Positions 8,412-17,054 of a stretch of 64,000 nucleotides of DNA are shown in pieces. The stretch is from contig NZ_AGIK01000002.1 of NCBI RefSeq assembly GCF_000230675.1, positions 248,001 to 312,000 of the forward strand, read 5' to 3'. Each line of letters opens with the position of its first letter. The stretch's first letter is position 1. The translations under genes were made by a program, and so were the position numbers. The notes beneath the pieces are model-generated. The model worked only from the letters and a program-made list of their open reading frames with translations, had not been told where the DNA came from and searched no databases. This stretch comes from Synechococcus sp. WH 8016 (GTDB taxonomy: Bacteria > Cyanobacteriota > Cyanobacteriia > PCC-6307 > Cyanobiaceae).

Positions 8412-9464
8412 TTAGAGGCTCGAGGCAGAGCGAACGAATTCAGGGGTATCCAACACACGCTGCAGGCGCTTGTAATCCTCCAGCACCTGTCCGCAGCCAT
8501 TCACCACACACAGCAGCGGATCTTCCGCCACGTGGGTGAAGATCCCGGTTTCATGGCTGATCAGATCACTAATCCCCCTCACCAGAGCCCCACCGCCCGC
8601 GAGCATGATTCCGCGATCGACGATGTCCGCGGCCAGCTCAGGGGGAGTGCGTTCAAGCGTGCGCTTCACCGCCTCAACAATCACGTTGAGGGGCTCAGCA
8701 ATCGCCTCACGAAGATCACCTGCTTGGAGCTGAATCGTGCGCGGCAAACCAGACAAGAGGTGCAAACCACGCACATCCATCACGGTCTGGTCGAAGTCGT
8801 TGTCTGGGAACGCAGAGCCGATTCGAATCTTGATGTCTTCGGCCGTGCGCTCACCCACCACGAGGTTGTGAACCTTTTTGAGATGGACGCCAATCGAATC
8901 GCTGATTTCATCACCAGCAACGCGAACGGATTCACTCAGCACGGTGCCTCCGAGGCTGAGCACCGCCACTTCGGTGGTTCCACCACCGATGTCCACAATC
9001 ATCGTGCCGACGGGCTCTGTCACCGGCAGCCCAGCACCAATCGCCGCGGCCACGGGCTCATCGATGAGATGCACTTCTCTGGCACCGGCCAGGCCCGCCT
9101 CACGCACGGCGCGGCGCTCCACACCCGTCACACCACTCGGGATGCCCACCACCAAACGCGGCGCAATGATCCCGCGCCCCTCATTGCCTTTTTGAATGAA
9201 GCTTTTGAGCATCTGCTCAGCCGCATCAAAGTCCGCGATCACGCCATCACGTAGGGGCCGAACGGCACGAATGTTCCCGGGCGTCCGGCCCAGCATCAGC
9301 TTCGCTTCATCACCGACAGCCAGGGGCACTCCCCTCTCCAGATCAATCGCCACCACAGAAGGCTCTTGCAACACGATCCCCTTTCCGGAGACGTAAATCA
9401 GGGTGTTGGCAGTGCCGAGGTCGATACCGATGTCACGGGAGAGTTGAAATCGACGAAAAAGCAC
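8412..9464 (-). CDS. mreB: Rod shape-determining protein MreB (bacterial actin)
   Basis: Actin-like ATPase forming membrane-bound filaments that guide cell-wall growth. The phosphate-1 loop (DIGIDLGTANTLIYV) is near the N-terminus. Other actin-fold motifs are MIVDIGGGTTEVAVLS and IMLAGGGALVRG. I take GTG at 9464 as the start (350 aa, the usual length, LFRRFQLSRD next). The frame is open to 9581, but the extra 39 residues are low-complexity and unlike other MreB proteins. It is the first gene of the mreBCD cluster and is divergent from ssb, with about 160 bases between. Confidence 0.95.
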   Translation of the reverse strand: MLFRRFQLSRDIGIDLGTANTLIYVSGKGIVLQEPSVVAIDLERGVPLAVGDEAKLMLGRTPGNIRAVRPLRDGVIADFDAAEQMLKSFIQKGNEGRGIIAPRLVVGIPSGVTGVERRAVREAGLAGAREVHLIDEPVAAAIGAGLPVTEPVGTMIVDIGGGTTEVAVLSLGGTVLSESVRVAGDEISDSIGVHLKKVHNLVVGERTAEDIKIRIGSAFPDNDFDQTVMDVRGLHLLSGLPRTIQLQAGDLREAIAEPLNVIVEAVKRTLERTPPELAADIVDRGIMLAGGGALVRGISDLISHETGIFTHVAEDPLLCVVNGCGQVLEDYKRLQRVLDTPEFVRSASSL

Positions 9465-9624
9465 TGGCTGTGGCACAAGTCGCCGAATCTTAGGAGGGGT
9501 GTCATGCGCTGGCTCATGCATCGCCTGATCCATCGGCTGATACATCCGGCGCTGAGGGTGGAACTCCTTAAAAGCAGCCACGTCAACCGTGGCGCATCAT
9601 TGATCCACACAGAACAAGACCTTT

Positions 9625-10005
9625 ATGGGTGTCAATTCCGTAACCCTGGTCGGCCGCGCCGGCCGAGATCCCGAAGTTCGTTACTTCGAATCGGGAAGCA
9701 TGGTGGCCAACCTGACCATTGCCGTGAATCGCCGCAGCCGCGACGACGAACCAGATTGGTTCAACCTTGAGATCTGGGGCAAACAGGCCCAGGTTGCCGC
9801 CGATTACGTCAAAAAAGGATCACTCCTGGGCATCATCGGCAGCTTCAAATTGGATCGCTGGACCGATCGCAACAGCGGTGAAGAACGCAGCAAGCCTGTT
9901 GTTCGCGTCGATCGCCTCGAACTCCTCGGCTCCAAACGCGACAGCGAAGCGGGCACCGGTGGATTCGGGGGAGGGAGCCCGAGCGACGAAGAAGTTCCCT
10001 TCTGA
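9625..10005 (+). CDS. ssb: Single-stranded DNA-binding protein
   Basis: A 126-aa OB-fold protein that coats single-stranded DNA in replication and repair. The start MGVNSVTLVGRAGRDPEVRY, the core WFNLEIWGKQAQVAADYVKKG and the Gly-rich linker ending in the acidic tip DEEVPF are diagnostic. The tip is the docking peptide for partner enzymes. Length is short but typical of the cyanobacterial form. It is divergent from mreB and convergent with the DedA gene. A long inverted repeat lies between ssb and dedA. Confidence 0.96.
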   Translation: MGVNSVTLVGRAGRDPEVRYFESGSMVANLTIAVNRRSRDDEPDWFNLEIWGKQAQVAADYVKKGSLLGIIGSFKLDRWTDRNSGEERSKPVVRVDRLELLGSKRDSEAGTGGFGGGSPSDEEVPF

Positions 10006-10017
10006 AACAGGGGCCCA

Positions 10018-10068
10018 CGGCGACCGGCGACTTCCTCGAGTGGAGGGGCTCAACACAGCCGGTCGCCG
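10018..10068. terminator. Inverted repeat between convergent ssb and dedA
   Basis: The arms 10018-10028 (CGGCGACCGGC) and 10058-10068 (GCCGGTCGCCG) pair perfectly over 11 bp. The 29-base spacer can itself form a small stem (CCTC/GAGG). It lies in the short gap between two convergent genes, where a two-way transcription terminator is expected. There is no clear T-run after either arm, so intrinsic termination is likely but not certain. Confidence 0.6.
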
Positions 10069-10083
10069 GCGCCTATCCGCTGG

Positions 10084-10746
10084 TTAGTCGGCCGACTGGC
10101 GGCGACGCCAAATCCTGAGGGCCAGCCAGATCCCACCAGCCAAAACGGCAATCACCAAGCCCACCTTGATCACCTTGGAGACAGGGTCGATCCAGACCTC
10201 AACATTGCTGTATCCCTCACCAAGAACCATCCCAGCGATGGTGAGCAACAGCGTCCAAATCAGGCTGCCAGCCGTGGTCCAAATCAAAAATGGCGCCATC
10301 GGCATCAACTCGATTCCTGCAGGAACCGAAATCAAGGTGCGAATGCCTGGCACCAACCGTCCCCAAAACACGAGGGCCGTGCCGTAGCGGCTAAACCAGC
10401 GGCGACTCCGCGCCAACTCCTCGGGGCTAATGCCGATCCAGCGGCCATGGCGCTCGAGCCATTGCTCAATGCGTTGTTCATTGATCAAACGGCCTATGCC
10501 ATGCCAAGGCAACGCCCCCAGCACCGTTCCAATCAAACCCGCCAGCACAACGGGGACAAATTGCAGTTGCCCTTGCTGCACATAGAAGCCTCCCAAAGGC
10601 ATGATCAGCTCAGAGGGAATAGGCGGAAACAAATTTTCGAGAAACATGGCCGCAAAAATGGCGCCATACCCCAACCATTGATTTGCCTCGACGGCCTGTC
10701 CAATCAGCTCTGGAAGCTGGGTAATCAGTTCAGACAGAGACATCAA
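10084..10746 (-). CDS. DedA-family membrane protein
   Basis: A 220-aa polytopic inner-membrane protein of the DedA/SNARE-associated family. Members act in membrane-potential maintenance and lipid-carrier flipping. Family marks are FLENLFPPIPSELIMPLGG near residue 36, and GRLVPGIRTLISVPAGIELM near residue 128, which carries the conserved Gly-Arg and Pro-Gly. About five hydrophobic segments can be seen, with a basic C-terminal tail (RIWRRRQ). The start is ATG 10746, or the next codon. It is the last GC-rich gene before the AT-rich island, so its upstream side is the island's left border. Confidence 0.9.
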   Translation of the reverse strand: MMSLSELITQLPELIGQAVEANQWLGYGAIFAAMFLENLFPPIPSELIMPLGGFYVQQGQLQFVPVVLAGLIGTVLGALPWHGIGRLINEQRIEQWLERHGRWIGISPEELARSRRWFSRYGTALVFWGRLVPGIRTLISVPAGIELMPMAPFLIWTTAGSLIWTLLLTIAGMVLGEGYSNVEVWIDPVSKVIKVGLVIAVLAGGIWLALRIWRRRQSAD

Positions 10747-11344
10747 GCAAGAACAAAAAAAAAGTATATACCAATTAACAAAAAATTAAAGAGGGATTAG
10801 GATTAGCAAATTAAGCCAAGAGCCAATGGCTCATTAAAAAAGGAAGATAAAACCTTCAAAAAAAAAGATGATAATAATTACCATATCAACAGCTGTTGGA
10901 GATTGACCTAAAAAAAAAGGGGGAAACAGAGGAAGATTGATTATCAAAAAATACTTGAGGTTGGATAACACCAAAAGCGAAAGAGAGAACGCGGGGAAAG
11001 CGCAATAAATGACAAATTTGGATTAATCAAACAAAAGATATAGAGCGGCAGAAAATGCATAAAGGCCAATCCATTCACCACCTAGCAAAGCAAAAGATGC
11101 ATAAAGAGAAATGAAGAAAAAATAGACACAGAGAAATTAATCAAAAACTTTAGAATGCAGAAGAATAATGGAAGCGCAGAGAAGCCAAGGCGAAAAGAGA
11201 GTTAAAACGCAGATTCACAAGAAACATGACAATAAACTCAAGAAAGAAATAGCGGCGAGCACTAGAAGATATAAAAGAAAATTGTATAATGACAAAGATT
11301 AAGCAACACCGAACAAATTAGAGAAAAATAAACGGCGTGAACTT
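10747..11344. other. AT-rich gene-free DNA with strong A excess on the + strand
   Basis: No convincing gene. Composition changes abruptly at the DedA start to AT-rich DNA in which A greatly outnumbers T on the + strand. Positions 11221-11280, for example, hold 33 A and 7 T. There is no repeat array or RNA gene that I recognise. It ends at the inverted repeat of the IS3-type remnant. Confidence 0.7.
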
Positions 11345-12332
11345 TGAGGTGGATGCCTTTTATTGGAAAGTTCTGGCCCCTGACATCGTTAACTCCGGGC
11401 GGGAGGAACAGGGTTCGATCTGAGCGTAGGCCTCGTGGGAAATTCTGCCTCCCAGAGTGCTGTGTGGGCTTACATGGCAGTATCTCCAGAGGAATCGCGC
11501 CAGGTTAATCTCAGCGTCCCAACCATCGCTGTAGGCGTGCAGATACACCTCCTCGTATTTGACTGTGTGCCACAGCCGTTCGACCAAGATGTTGTCGTAG
11601 CAGCGTTTCCTTCCTGACCAGCTGATCTTGATCTCCTCTGCCTGCAGCCTTGCCGCGAAGTCGCTAGAGGTGAATTAGCAGCCCTTGTCGGAGCGGAAGA
11701 TCTCTGGTTTGCAATCCCCTGCCAACGCCATCTCCAGGGCATCGAGACAGAACTCCGTGTCAAGGCTGTTCGAGAGCTTCCAGCTGAGGACATTTCTGGA
11801 GAACAGATCAACGATCGCCACCAAGTAGAGAGCGTCAATCCTGGCCATGATCCGTAGTGTCGATGCCCGCACCGGCGTGGGCCTGTAATACAGCATGGAT
11901 CTGGACAGACCCAGCAGCGCACATTGTGGCTGACGCTGAGCTCGGGGTGGCCTGGATCGACCAGCTTGCGCAGTTCACGGGCGTCAGAGCAGCTAAGACT
12001 TTTTTTGAGCCACTCCAGCTCCATCTGCAGCTTGCCGATCTGCTGGAACAGCTCTGCCTCCTTGTCCTTGCTCCTCTTGCCCCTGGCGAACAGCTCGCTG
12101 GCACCGTCCAGCAGCTGCCGCTTTCACTGGCTTACCTGGATCGAGTGGATGGCATGGTCAGCGGTGATCTCCTAGATCGTCTTGCGGCCACTGATCGCCT
12201 CCATGGCGACTCGGGCCTTGAACTCGGGACTGTGGGTGCGGCGCTTACTCATTGGCGGAAGCCCCGATCAGGGGCGGTGCCCCGCATCAGAGGTTAACGA
12301 TGGGGCCTGTCCAGAAAAACCAGTACACCTCA
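11345..12332 (-). mobile_element. IS3-family insertion sequence remnant
   Basis: A 988-bp element whose two ends match as imperfect inverted repeats. The left end begins TGAGGTG (11345) and the right end, read on the minus strand, also begins TGAGGTG (12332). Both continue with TTTT, TGG and a CC-rich stretch. Three bases, CTT, are repeated directly at both sides (11342-11344 and 12333-12335), as expected for the 3-bp target duplication of many IS3-family members. The element is clearly shorter than an intact IS3-type element because its transposase has an internal deletion. Its GC content is higher than that of the surrounding island. Confidence 0.88.
11360..12252 (-). pseudogene. Decayed IS3-type transposase (orfA and orfB)
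   Basis: Reading leftward from ATG 12252, orfA begins MSKRRTHSPEFKARVAMEAI, but TAG and TGA stops interrupt it within the next 45 residues. It goes on through KDKEAELFQQIGKLQMELEW to an A-rich slippery stretch and the start of orfB (ELRKLVDPGHPELSVS). There a one-base loss changes frame before LLGLSRSMLYYRPT. The integrase part then jumps from RIMARIDALYL directly to VAIVDLFSRNVLSWKL, so the middle of orfB is deleted. A further stop (KGC followed by TAA) precedes the C-terminal piece VERLWHTVKYEEVYLHAYSD, which ends at 11360. It cannot make an active transposase. Confidence 0.9.
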
Positions 12333-12850
12333 CTTATGAGGCATTGGAACATACAAATAAGATAAGAATTAGCAGAAAAAACAATAGCAGTCAACAGATA
12401 TAAGACTTAAAAAAGGGCAGAAAAGTGCAATACGATAACGTGTGAAAGCTGTCATCAAAGCAGGCACAAAGAGCAATAAGCAAAGAAAACAAATACTACA
12501 GATAAACAAGAAGAAAAGGGAAGCTAGATGAGAATAAAAGAAACAATTGATTGCAAATACCTATATAGAATATACATAGAGTCATTTCCTAAATTAGGAA
12601 ATGGATACTCATAAAAGACAAAGAATAATATGACTCGACCTAAAGTGAAAAAAAGACCTATGCCAGTTGTACGAAAAATGAGGACAAAGTATTGTCAGAA
12701 AAAGAAAAATCAATAATTGATATAAAAACTTTAAAAAACAATAAAATTGCAAAGCAATTGATACAAAAAGCATAAAGCAAAACCGATATAAATTTAAAAA
12801 AATAATTACACAGATGTATAACAAACTCTAATTAAACATACATAACAGGC
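12333..12850. other. AT-rich gene-free DNA
   Basis: Between the IS remnant and the sulfatase-like gene there is A-rich, T-poor DNA. A short leftward open frame (12609-12824) has a hydrophobic product rich in Phe, Leu and Ile, which is what A-rich noncoding DNA gives on its complement. I do not accept it. A short palindrome, CATTTCCTAAATTAGGAAATG (12583-12603), is present and could be a site or a weak terminator. Confidence 0.6.
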
Positions 12851-13681
12851 CTAAGGACACATACCCTCAACAAGAGGAACCTCAAAACACTTCTTATGCA
12901 TAATAGGTCCGTGACCAAAATAACCATCTTCACCAAAAAGTTCACCATGATCAGCAGAAACAATAAAATAAGTATTGGAAGGACATTTAGAGAATAGTGA
13001 ATCCATTAATGAGTCAACATGATTAACGCACAAAGATTGCTGTTCATGCAAGAATTTCATTTGTTGGTCTTCAAAAAAACTAGAGCCATTATTTGTTTCT
13101 GAGCGATTAGTAAGCATGAAATCATCCATTGCCTTAAAAACTCCATGAACTCCAGAAATATGTGGAAGAGTCTCATCAGTTAACATATAAGGATAATGGG
13201 TTTCACCTAAATTGAAAAAATAGAAAGTAGGTGATTCATTGTCAAAATCAACAATATCAATCATACCCTGAAAGTCATTATGATTAGACATCAACTCATA
13301 ATCATCAAAATGTTGACTTGCAGGTGTAAACTTATTAAGAACAGGCATTGAAACTCGAGCTACTGTGCGATAGCCATTGTCCTTGAGCATTCGTGGCAAG
13401 GAGAGATAAGGCACAAAACTCTTGAAGGATAAATTGGGAATATCAAGACGCTCAACCCACTTAGAAAATTCGTTTTTATAAACCTCAGAAGCAAAAACAT
13501 TGCGAGGGCTTTCATGAGGCAATAAACCCATTAAAATGGTATGGTGAGAAGGTGAGGTCCATGAAGCATAAGTAAATCTTCTAGATAGTTTACCCAAACT
13601 TAAAATATTAGACGCATTAGCACTAAGGAAACTGTCGTAACGACAACTATCGAGAATGATATAGACAAGATTATTAGCCAT
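12851..13681 (-). CDS. Sulfatase-like hydrolase (alkaline phosphatase superfamily)
   Basis: Likely sulfate- or phospho-ester hydrolase. From ATG 13681 (276 aa) it begins MANNLVYIILDSCRYDSF, where ILDSCRYD is the first metal-binding segment. WTSPSHHTILMGLLP is the region that holds the nucleophile in this superfamily. SADHGELFGEDGYFGHG is the second metal site. It ends soon after (VPLVEGMCP), so it lacks the long C-terminal region of many sulfatases. An in-frame ATG at 13756 would add 25 residues and overlap the TPR gene, which I consider less likely. It is the last gene of a leftward pair with the TPR protein. The substrate is unknown. The sulfotransferase in the same island makes a sulfated product plausible, but this is inference. 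Confidence 0.8.
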   Translation of the reverse strand: MANNLVYIILDSCRYDSFLSANASNILSLGKLSRRFTYASWTSPSHHTILMGLLPHESPRNVFASEVYKNEFSKWVERLDIPNLSFKSFVPYLSLPRMLKDNGYRTVARVSMPVLNKFTPASQHFDDYELMSNHNDFQGMIDIVDFDNESPTFYFFNLGETHYPYMLTDETLPHISGVHGVFKAMDDFMLTNRSETNNGSSFFEDQQMKFLHEQQSLCVNHVDSLMDSLFSKCPSNTYFIVSADHGELFGEDGYFGHGPIMHKKCFEVPLVEGMCP

Positions 13682-13748
13682 GATCAAAGCAAAAGGTAAT
13701 TTACTATAGCAAATCAGAGGCGAAATGGAAAGAAACAAATAAGTTTGT

Positions 13749-14486
13749 TCAATCAATAAGATTATTCAAAAGAGAGTCAGCATCCTCAAAATGATTAGTA
13801 CGCAACAAAGTACGTGCAAGACCGAGCTTGGAACGCACAGAGTCAGGACTATCAATAAGAGCAGCCTCGAACATTGATTTTGCTAAATCAACATTATCCA
13901 TAATAAGATAAAGTTCGCCTAACAGCTCAAATGAACGATAAGAGGCTAAATTAACAATCATTAAGTGGTCAAGTTCTTTAAGTGCCGTCTCATACTGATT
14001 AGCCTCCATTAAAGCACGGGCATATAAAATAGAGAGGGATTCATTGGGAGGGGAAAAGTGATAAGCACGTGAAAAGTACTCAACAGAGAGCTCAATTTCA
14101 TTCTTAGCACAATAGATTAATCCTAATCCACAGTTAGCAAGAGAACTTGTAGGATTAATTATAATAGATTTTCGATAAGCAGTCTCAGCGCAACCATGTT
14201 GCTGTAAACAGATATAAATCAAACCTTGCTGAGCATATGTATCAGAACAACTTGAATCTAAGTCCAAAGACTTGTTAATCCATAAAAAAGCATTTTCAAA
14301 ATCATAAATCTGACAAAACAAATAAGATAAACAACGGGAAAGGAATGAGGAGGGTGGGTTTCTATCGATGTAATTCAAAAGAAAATCAATAGAAATATCA
14401 TATTGCTTATCCTTAGCACTCTGCATAGTGTACTGAACTGCAGTTAAAGGGGTAAGAGGAGTACAGATAAGCCTTGGTTTGTGCAT
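13749..14486 (-). CDS. Tetratricopeptide-repeat protein
   Basis: A 245-aa soluble protein built of TPR-like helical pairs. Recognisable repeats include AFLWINKSLDLDSSCSDTYA, AYRKSIIINPTSSLANCGLG, YFSRAYHFSPPNESLSILYA and MFEAALIDSPDSVRSKLG, each about 34 residues apart. TPR arrays usually bind partner proteins. There is no signal peptide or membrane segment. It lies just upstream of the sulfatase-like gene on the same strand with a gap of about 67 bases, so the two probably form an operon. Its role in the island is unknown. Confidence 0.82.
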   Translation of the reverse strand: MHKPRLICTPLTPLTAVQYTMQSAKDKQYDISIDFLLNYIDRNPPSSFLSRCLSYLFCQIYDFENAFLWINKSLDLDSSCSDTYAQQGLIYICLQQHGCAETAYRKSIIINPTSSLANCGLGLIYCAKNEIELSVEYFSRAYHFSPPNESLSILYARALMEANQYETALKELDHLMIVNLASYRSFELLGELYLIMDNVDLAKSMFEAALIDSPDSVRSKLGLARTLLRTNHFEDADSLLNNLID

Positions 14487-15077
14487 AACAAGATAAATAA
14501 TGAAAAAACAAAAAGGATTGAAAGGGACGTGATCAAATCAATAATATCAATTGCAGTCAGTAAGCACTACTAGTTAAAAGCCAAAAGGATCACAATGGGG
14601 AGGCAACATAAAGAATTCCATCAAATCGATAATAGCATATAGACAAGCACAAAGAATGATAAAACCTACAAGGAAAGAAAACAGTGAGCGAGCTCGATAG
14701 TATAAGAATAAAAGAAACACCTGATTCCAAAAAAGAAAGATAAAGCGATTATTAGGCTAAAAAGATAGAAACCTAGAAAGCATAAAAAAACAAGACAAGA
14801 AAACGAATGAAGGCTAAAAAAGAAATATTTAATTAAACTGATAGAAAACATAGCCAGACAAATAGTGAGTCACAAAAAAAGTATGAATTTTATCTTACTA
14901 CTACTCGAGAAGCCTGAATGAAGAACATAGCTGCGCATGAAACCAATCAGAAAACAAGAAATGAGCTAAATAAAACAAGAAAAGAAAAGGGTAGGCGCAG
15001 AAAACAAAAAGTCGTACATTCTAACGTGCAAAAAATTATTAAAAAGAGACTGACGAAAGAAACAATATAAATACTAC
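14487..15077. other. AT-rich gene-free DNA with extreme A excess
   Basis: I see no gene here. Positions 14761-14820 hold 38 A and 5 T on the + strand, the most skewed stretch I counted. The hydrophobic leftward open frame at 14666-14851 is a by-product of that composition. The right end (15001-15077) should contain the 3' untranslated part of the SDR gene. Confidence 0.6.
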
Positions 15078-15854
15078 TCAGTTGTTATTACGACGACGTT
15101 TAGGTCGTTTCATCGGAGCAATAATGGGATTCAACATATAGATATCAGCAGGAAGTTGAAGCATGTAAAGAATAACGCTGGCAACATTCTCAGAAGTCAT
15201 CATTAGTGACGGTTGAATAGAAGTTGATCCATTTTGAAGCCACAAATCAGTATTGACAGCATCAGGAAGAAGACATTGAACACGTATACCGCTAGAAGAA
15301 ACCTCAGCGGCTATGGACTCAGATAACCCAATTATGCCAAATTTAGACGAACAGTATGGACCATCAAAGGCTCGACCTTGCGTACCAGATACTGAAGAAA
15401 TGTTGATTATGTCGCCAAATCGCTGCTTCTGCATAATGGGTATGAAAGCACGATTTAGCAAAAATGTACCTGTAAGGTTAACATTGATAATTGTTTCCCA
15501 TTCAGAGAGGGATGTCTCGGATATAGGCTTGAGAGATTCTCCAGTTCTAAGCAAGCCGACACAATTAACAAGACCATTTATATGCTGAAAATGCGCCGAA
15601 TACCATGTTGTTAAATCCTTTAGTGAAGACTCGGAAGAAATATCTGCTGCAAAGACTTGAGGTTTGGGAGCATTAGGATTGCTTTTCGATAGATCATCAA
15701 CTAAATCAACTAATAATTCAGTGGATAAATCGACCAAGACGACTGTTGCGTTTAAACTGTGTAACAATGTAGAAAGGGATTTTCCAATTCCACCAGAAGC
15801 ACCAGCTACAAGATAAACAGAGCCACGAAGATTCACATTGTCAGGAAAAGTCAT
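15078..15854 (-). CDS. Short-chain dehydrogenase/reductase
   Basis: A 258-aa NAD(P)-dependent oxidoreductase of the classical SDR fold. The cofactor loop VAGASGGIGKS is near residue 16, an acidic residue follows beta-2 (VLVDLS), and VNCVGLL stands in the NNAG place. The catalytic Ser is in INISSVSG, and PYCSSKFG supplies Tyr and Lys. The last 12 residues are unusually basic (KRPKRRRNNN). It begins 5 bases after the esterase stop on the same strand, so the two are cotranscribed. It resembles 3-oxoacyl-ACP reductases, but the substrate is not evident. A second SDR occurs in the rightward operon of the island. Confidence 0.88.
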   Translation of the reverse strand: MTFPDNVNLRGSVYLVAGASGGIGKSLSTLLHSLNATVVLVDLSTELLVDLVDDLSKSNPNAPKPQVFAADISSESSLKDLTTWYSAHFQHINGLVNCVGLLRTGESLKPISETSLSEWETIINVNLTGTFLLNRAFIPIMQKQRFGDIINISSVSGTQGRAFDGPYCSSKFGIIGLSESIAAEVSSSGIRVQCLLPDAVNTDLWLQNGSTSIQPSLMMTSENVASVILYMLQLPADIYMLNPIIAPMKRPKRRRNNN

Positions 15855-15859
15855 GAGCT

Positions 15860-16930
15860 TTACCTCCTATACTGTTTGAAGAAATCCCAGCTTAACATTG
15901 AAGCATCAACTTTATAAGATGTGGTGCCAACAAGCCATCTGGGCTGTGAAGAACCGCTGGGCCATGTATGCCCACCACCAATAATCTTATAAAGAACAAC
16001 GCTTGACGAGTCTTGACATTCAGAAAATAAATATTTGATGACATTTGTAGAATCTTTTGAAACAGATGAGGACGAAACTACGTCTTCTTGACGTGGTTGG
16101 ATACTACAATTGTTATTAGTTGCCCACCATTTTGCAGTTGAAAGTGGAGAAAGAAAAGTACCGACTCGTCCTTTAGAAGAGGTACCACCCTTCCAAGGGA
16201 CAAATCTGTCCAAAGTACCCGAAAACATGATAACTGGCATGGGCCGACTTGGCTTACAGAATAGTTCAAGATCTATTGGCATTGCACCGGCTATGACAGA
16301 AATGGCAGCAATTCTATTGGACAATTCACAACCTAAACGCTGAGACATAAAGCCACCATTAGATATTCCAATGGCATAAATTCGTGAAGAATCAACATTC
16401 TCACTCAAAATGATCGTATCTATAAGAGAATTAATGAAACTAACATCATTGGCATTATGTCCAATAGATGTACGTCCATCATTCCAGTTTTTCTTATGTG
16501 CATTAGGATAAACAACTACAAATTTTTCGCTATCAGCCAAGTCATTCAAACGAGAAGTCTTACGAAGTCTGTCGGCAGTGGTTTTACCGCCATGAAGAGC
16601 AATGACGAGAGGGAGTTGAACATCAGAAGAAACAGCGGGTTTATGGAGAAGGTATGACCTTTTTAGACCATCTTGCTCAAGATAACGAACCGAAGTGGTT
16701 GAAATGGAAGATTGATTTTCACGAGTAGGTGTAGAACCAAAAAGCATATTGCGTCGCTCCTGCCGCTTAAGCTGACGCTCTAAACGTCGCTCCTGCCGCT
16801 TAAGCTGACGCTCTAAGCGTCGTTCATGAAAAGAAGAAGCCATAATATTTGAAAAATTGTCGAAAGACGAAACAGAATTGGCCAGAATATGAAGACCAAA
16901 GACAGTACTGATTAAAAAAGGGGTAAGCAA
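15860..16930 (-). CDS. PHB-depolymerase/LpqC-type esterase, probably exported
   Basis: A 356-aa alpha/beta-hydrolase of the polyhydroxybutyrate depolymerase/feruloyl-esterase group. It has a hydrophobic N-terminus (LISTVFGLHILANSVSSF) that could be a signal peptide or anchor. A highly basic Arg/Gln/Leu linker made of a tandem repeat follows. The catalytic domain starts near residue 80 with LPLVIALHGGKTTADRL and NDLADSEKFVVVYPNA. The nucleophile elbow is GISNGGFMS, the catalytic Asp is probably in FSGTLDRFVPW, and the His is in GGGHTWP. The last is typical of this group. It is divergent from the sulfotransferase gene and forms an operon with the SDR. Hydrolysis of an ester bond in the island's product is an attractive but untested idea. 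Confidence 0.85.
   Translation of the reverse strand: MLTPFLISTVFGLHILANSVSSFDNFSNIMASSFHERRLERQLKRQERRLERQLKRQERRNMLFGSTPTRENQSSISTTSVRYLEQDGLKRSYLLHKPAVSSDVQLPLVIALHGGKTTADRLRKTSRLNDLADSEKFVVVYPNAHKKNWNDGRTSIGHNANDVSFINSLIDTIILSENVDSSRIYAIGISNGGFMSQRLGCELSNRIAAISVIAGAMPIDLELFCKPSRPMPVIMFSGTLDRFVPWKGGTSSKGRVGTFLSPLSTAKWWATNNNCSIQPRQEDVVSSSSVSKDSTNVIKYLFSECQDSSSVVLYKIIGGGHTWPSGSSQPRWLVGTTSYKVDASMLSWDFFKQYRR
16752..16817. repeat. 33-bp tandem repeat, two copies, inside the esterase gene
   Basis: Two adjacent 33-base units (16752-16784 and 16785-16817) are identical except at the last base, and a third partial unit begins at 16818. They encode the 11-residue motif RRLERQLKRQE twice in the linker between the export signal and the esterase domain. 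The unit is an exact number of codons, so copy-number change would keep the frame. Confidence 0.9.
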
Positions 16931-17054
16931 ATTAAAGATAAGTTAAAGAATAATAATACAGGGTAACACAGGCAAACACAATACAAAAAACCAAAAAAGT
17001 TATGACAGTGTAAAACAAAGAGGGGGTTTTAGGGTAAAATAAGACATATGCAGA

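Noticed and set aside
11400-11420. GGTTCGA word resembling a tRNA T-loop
   Set aside because: It is inside the IS remnant. No acceptor stem or anticodon arm can be formed around it. No other tRNA-like sequence was seen in the window.
12609-12824. 71-aa hydrophobic leftward open frame
   Set aside because: It lies in A-rich gene-free DNA. Its Phe/Leu/Ile-rich product is what the complement of such DNA gives, and it has no ribosome site or family resemblance. The same applies to 14666-14851.
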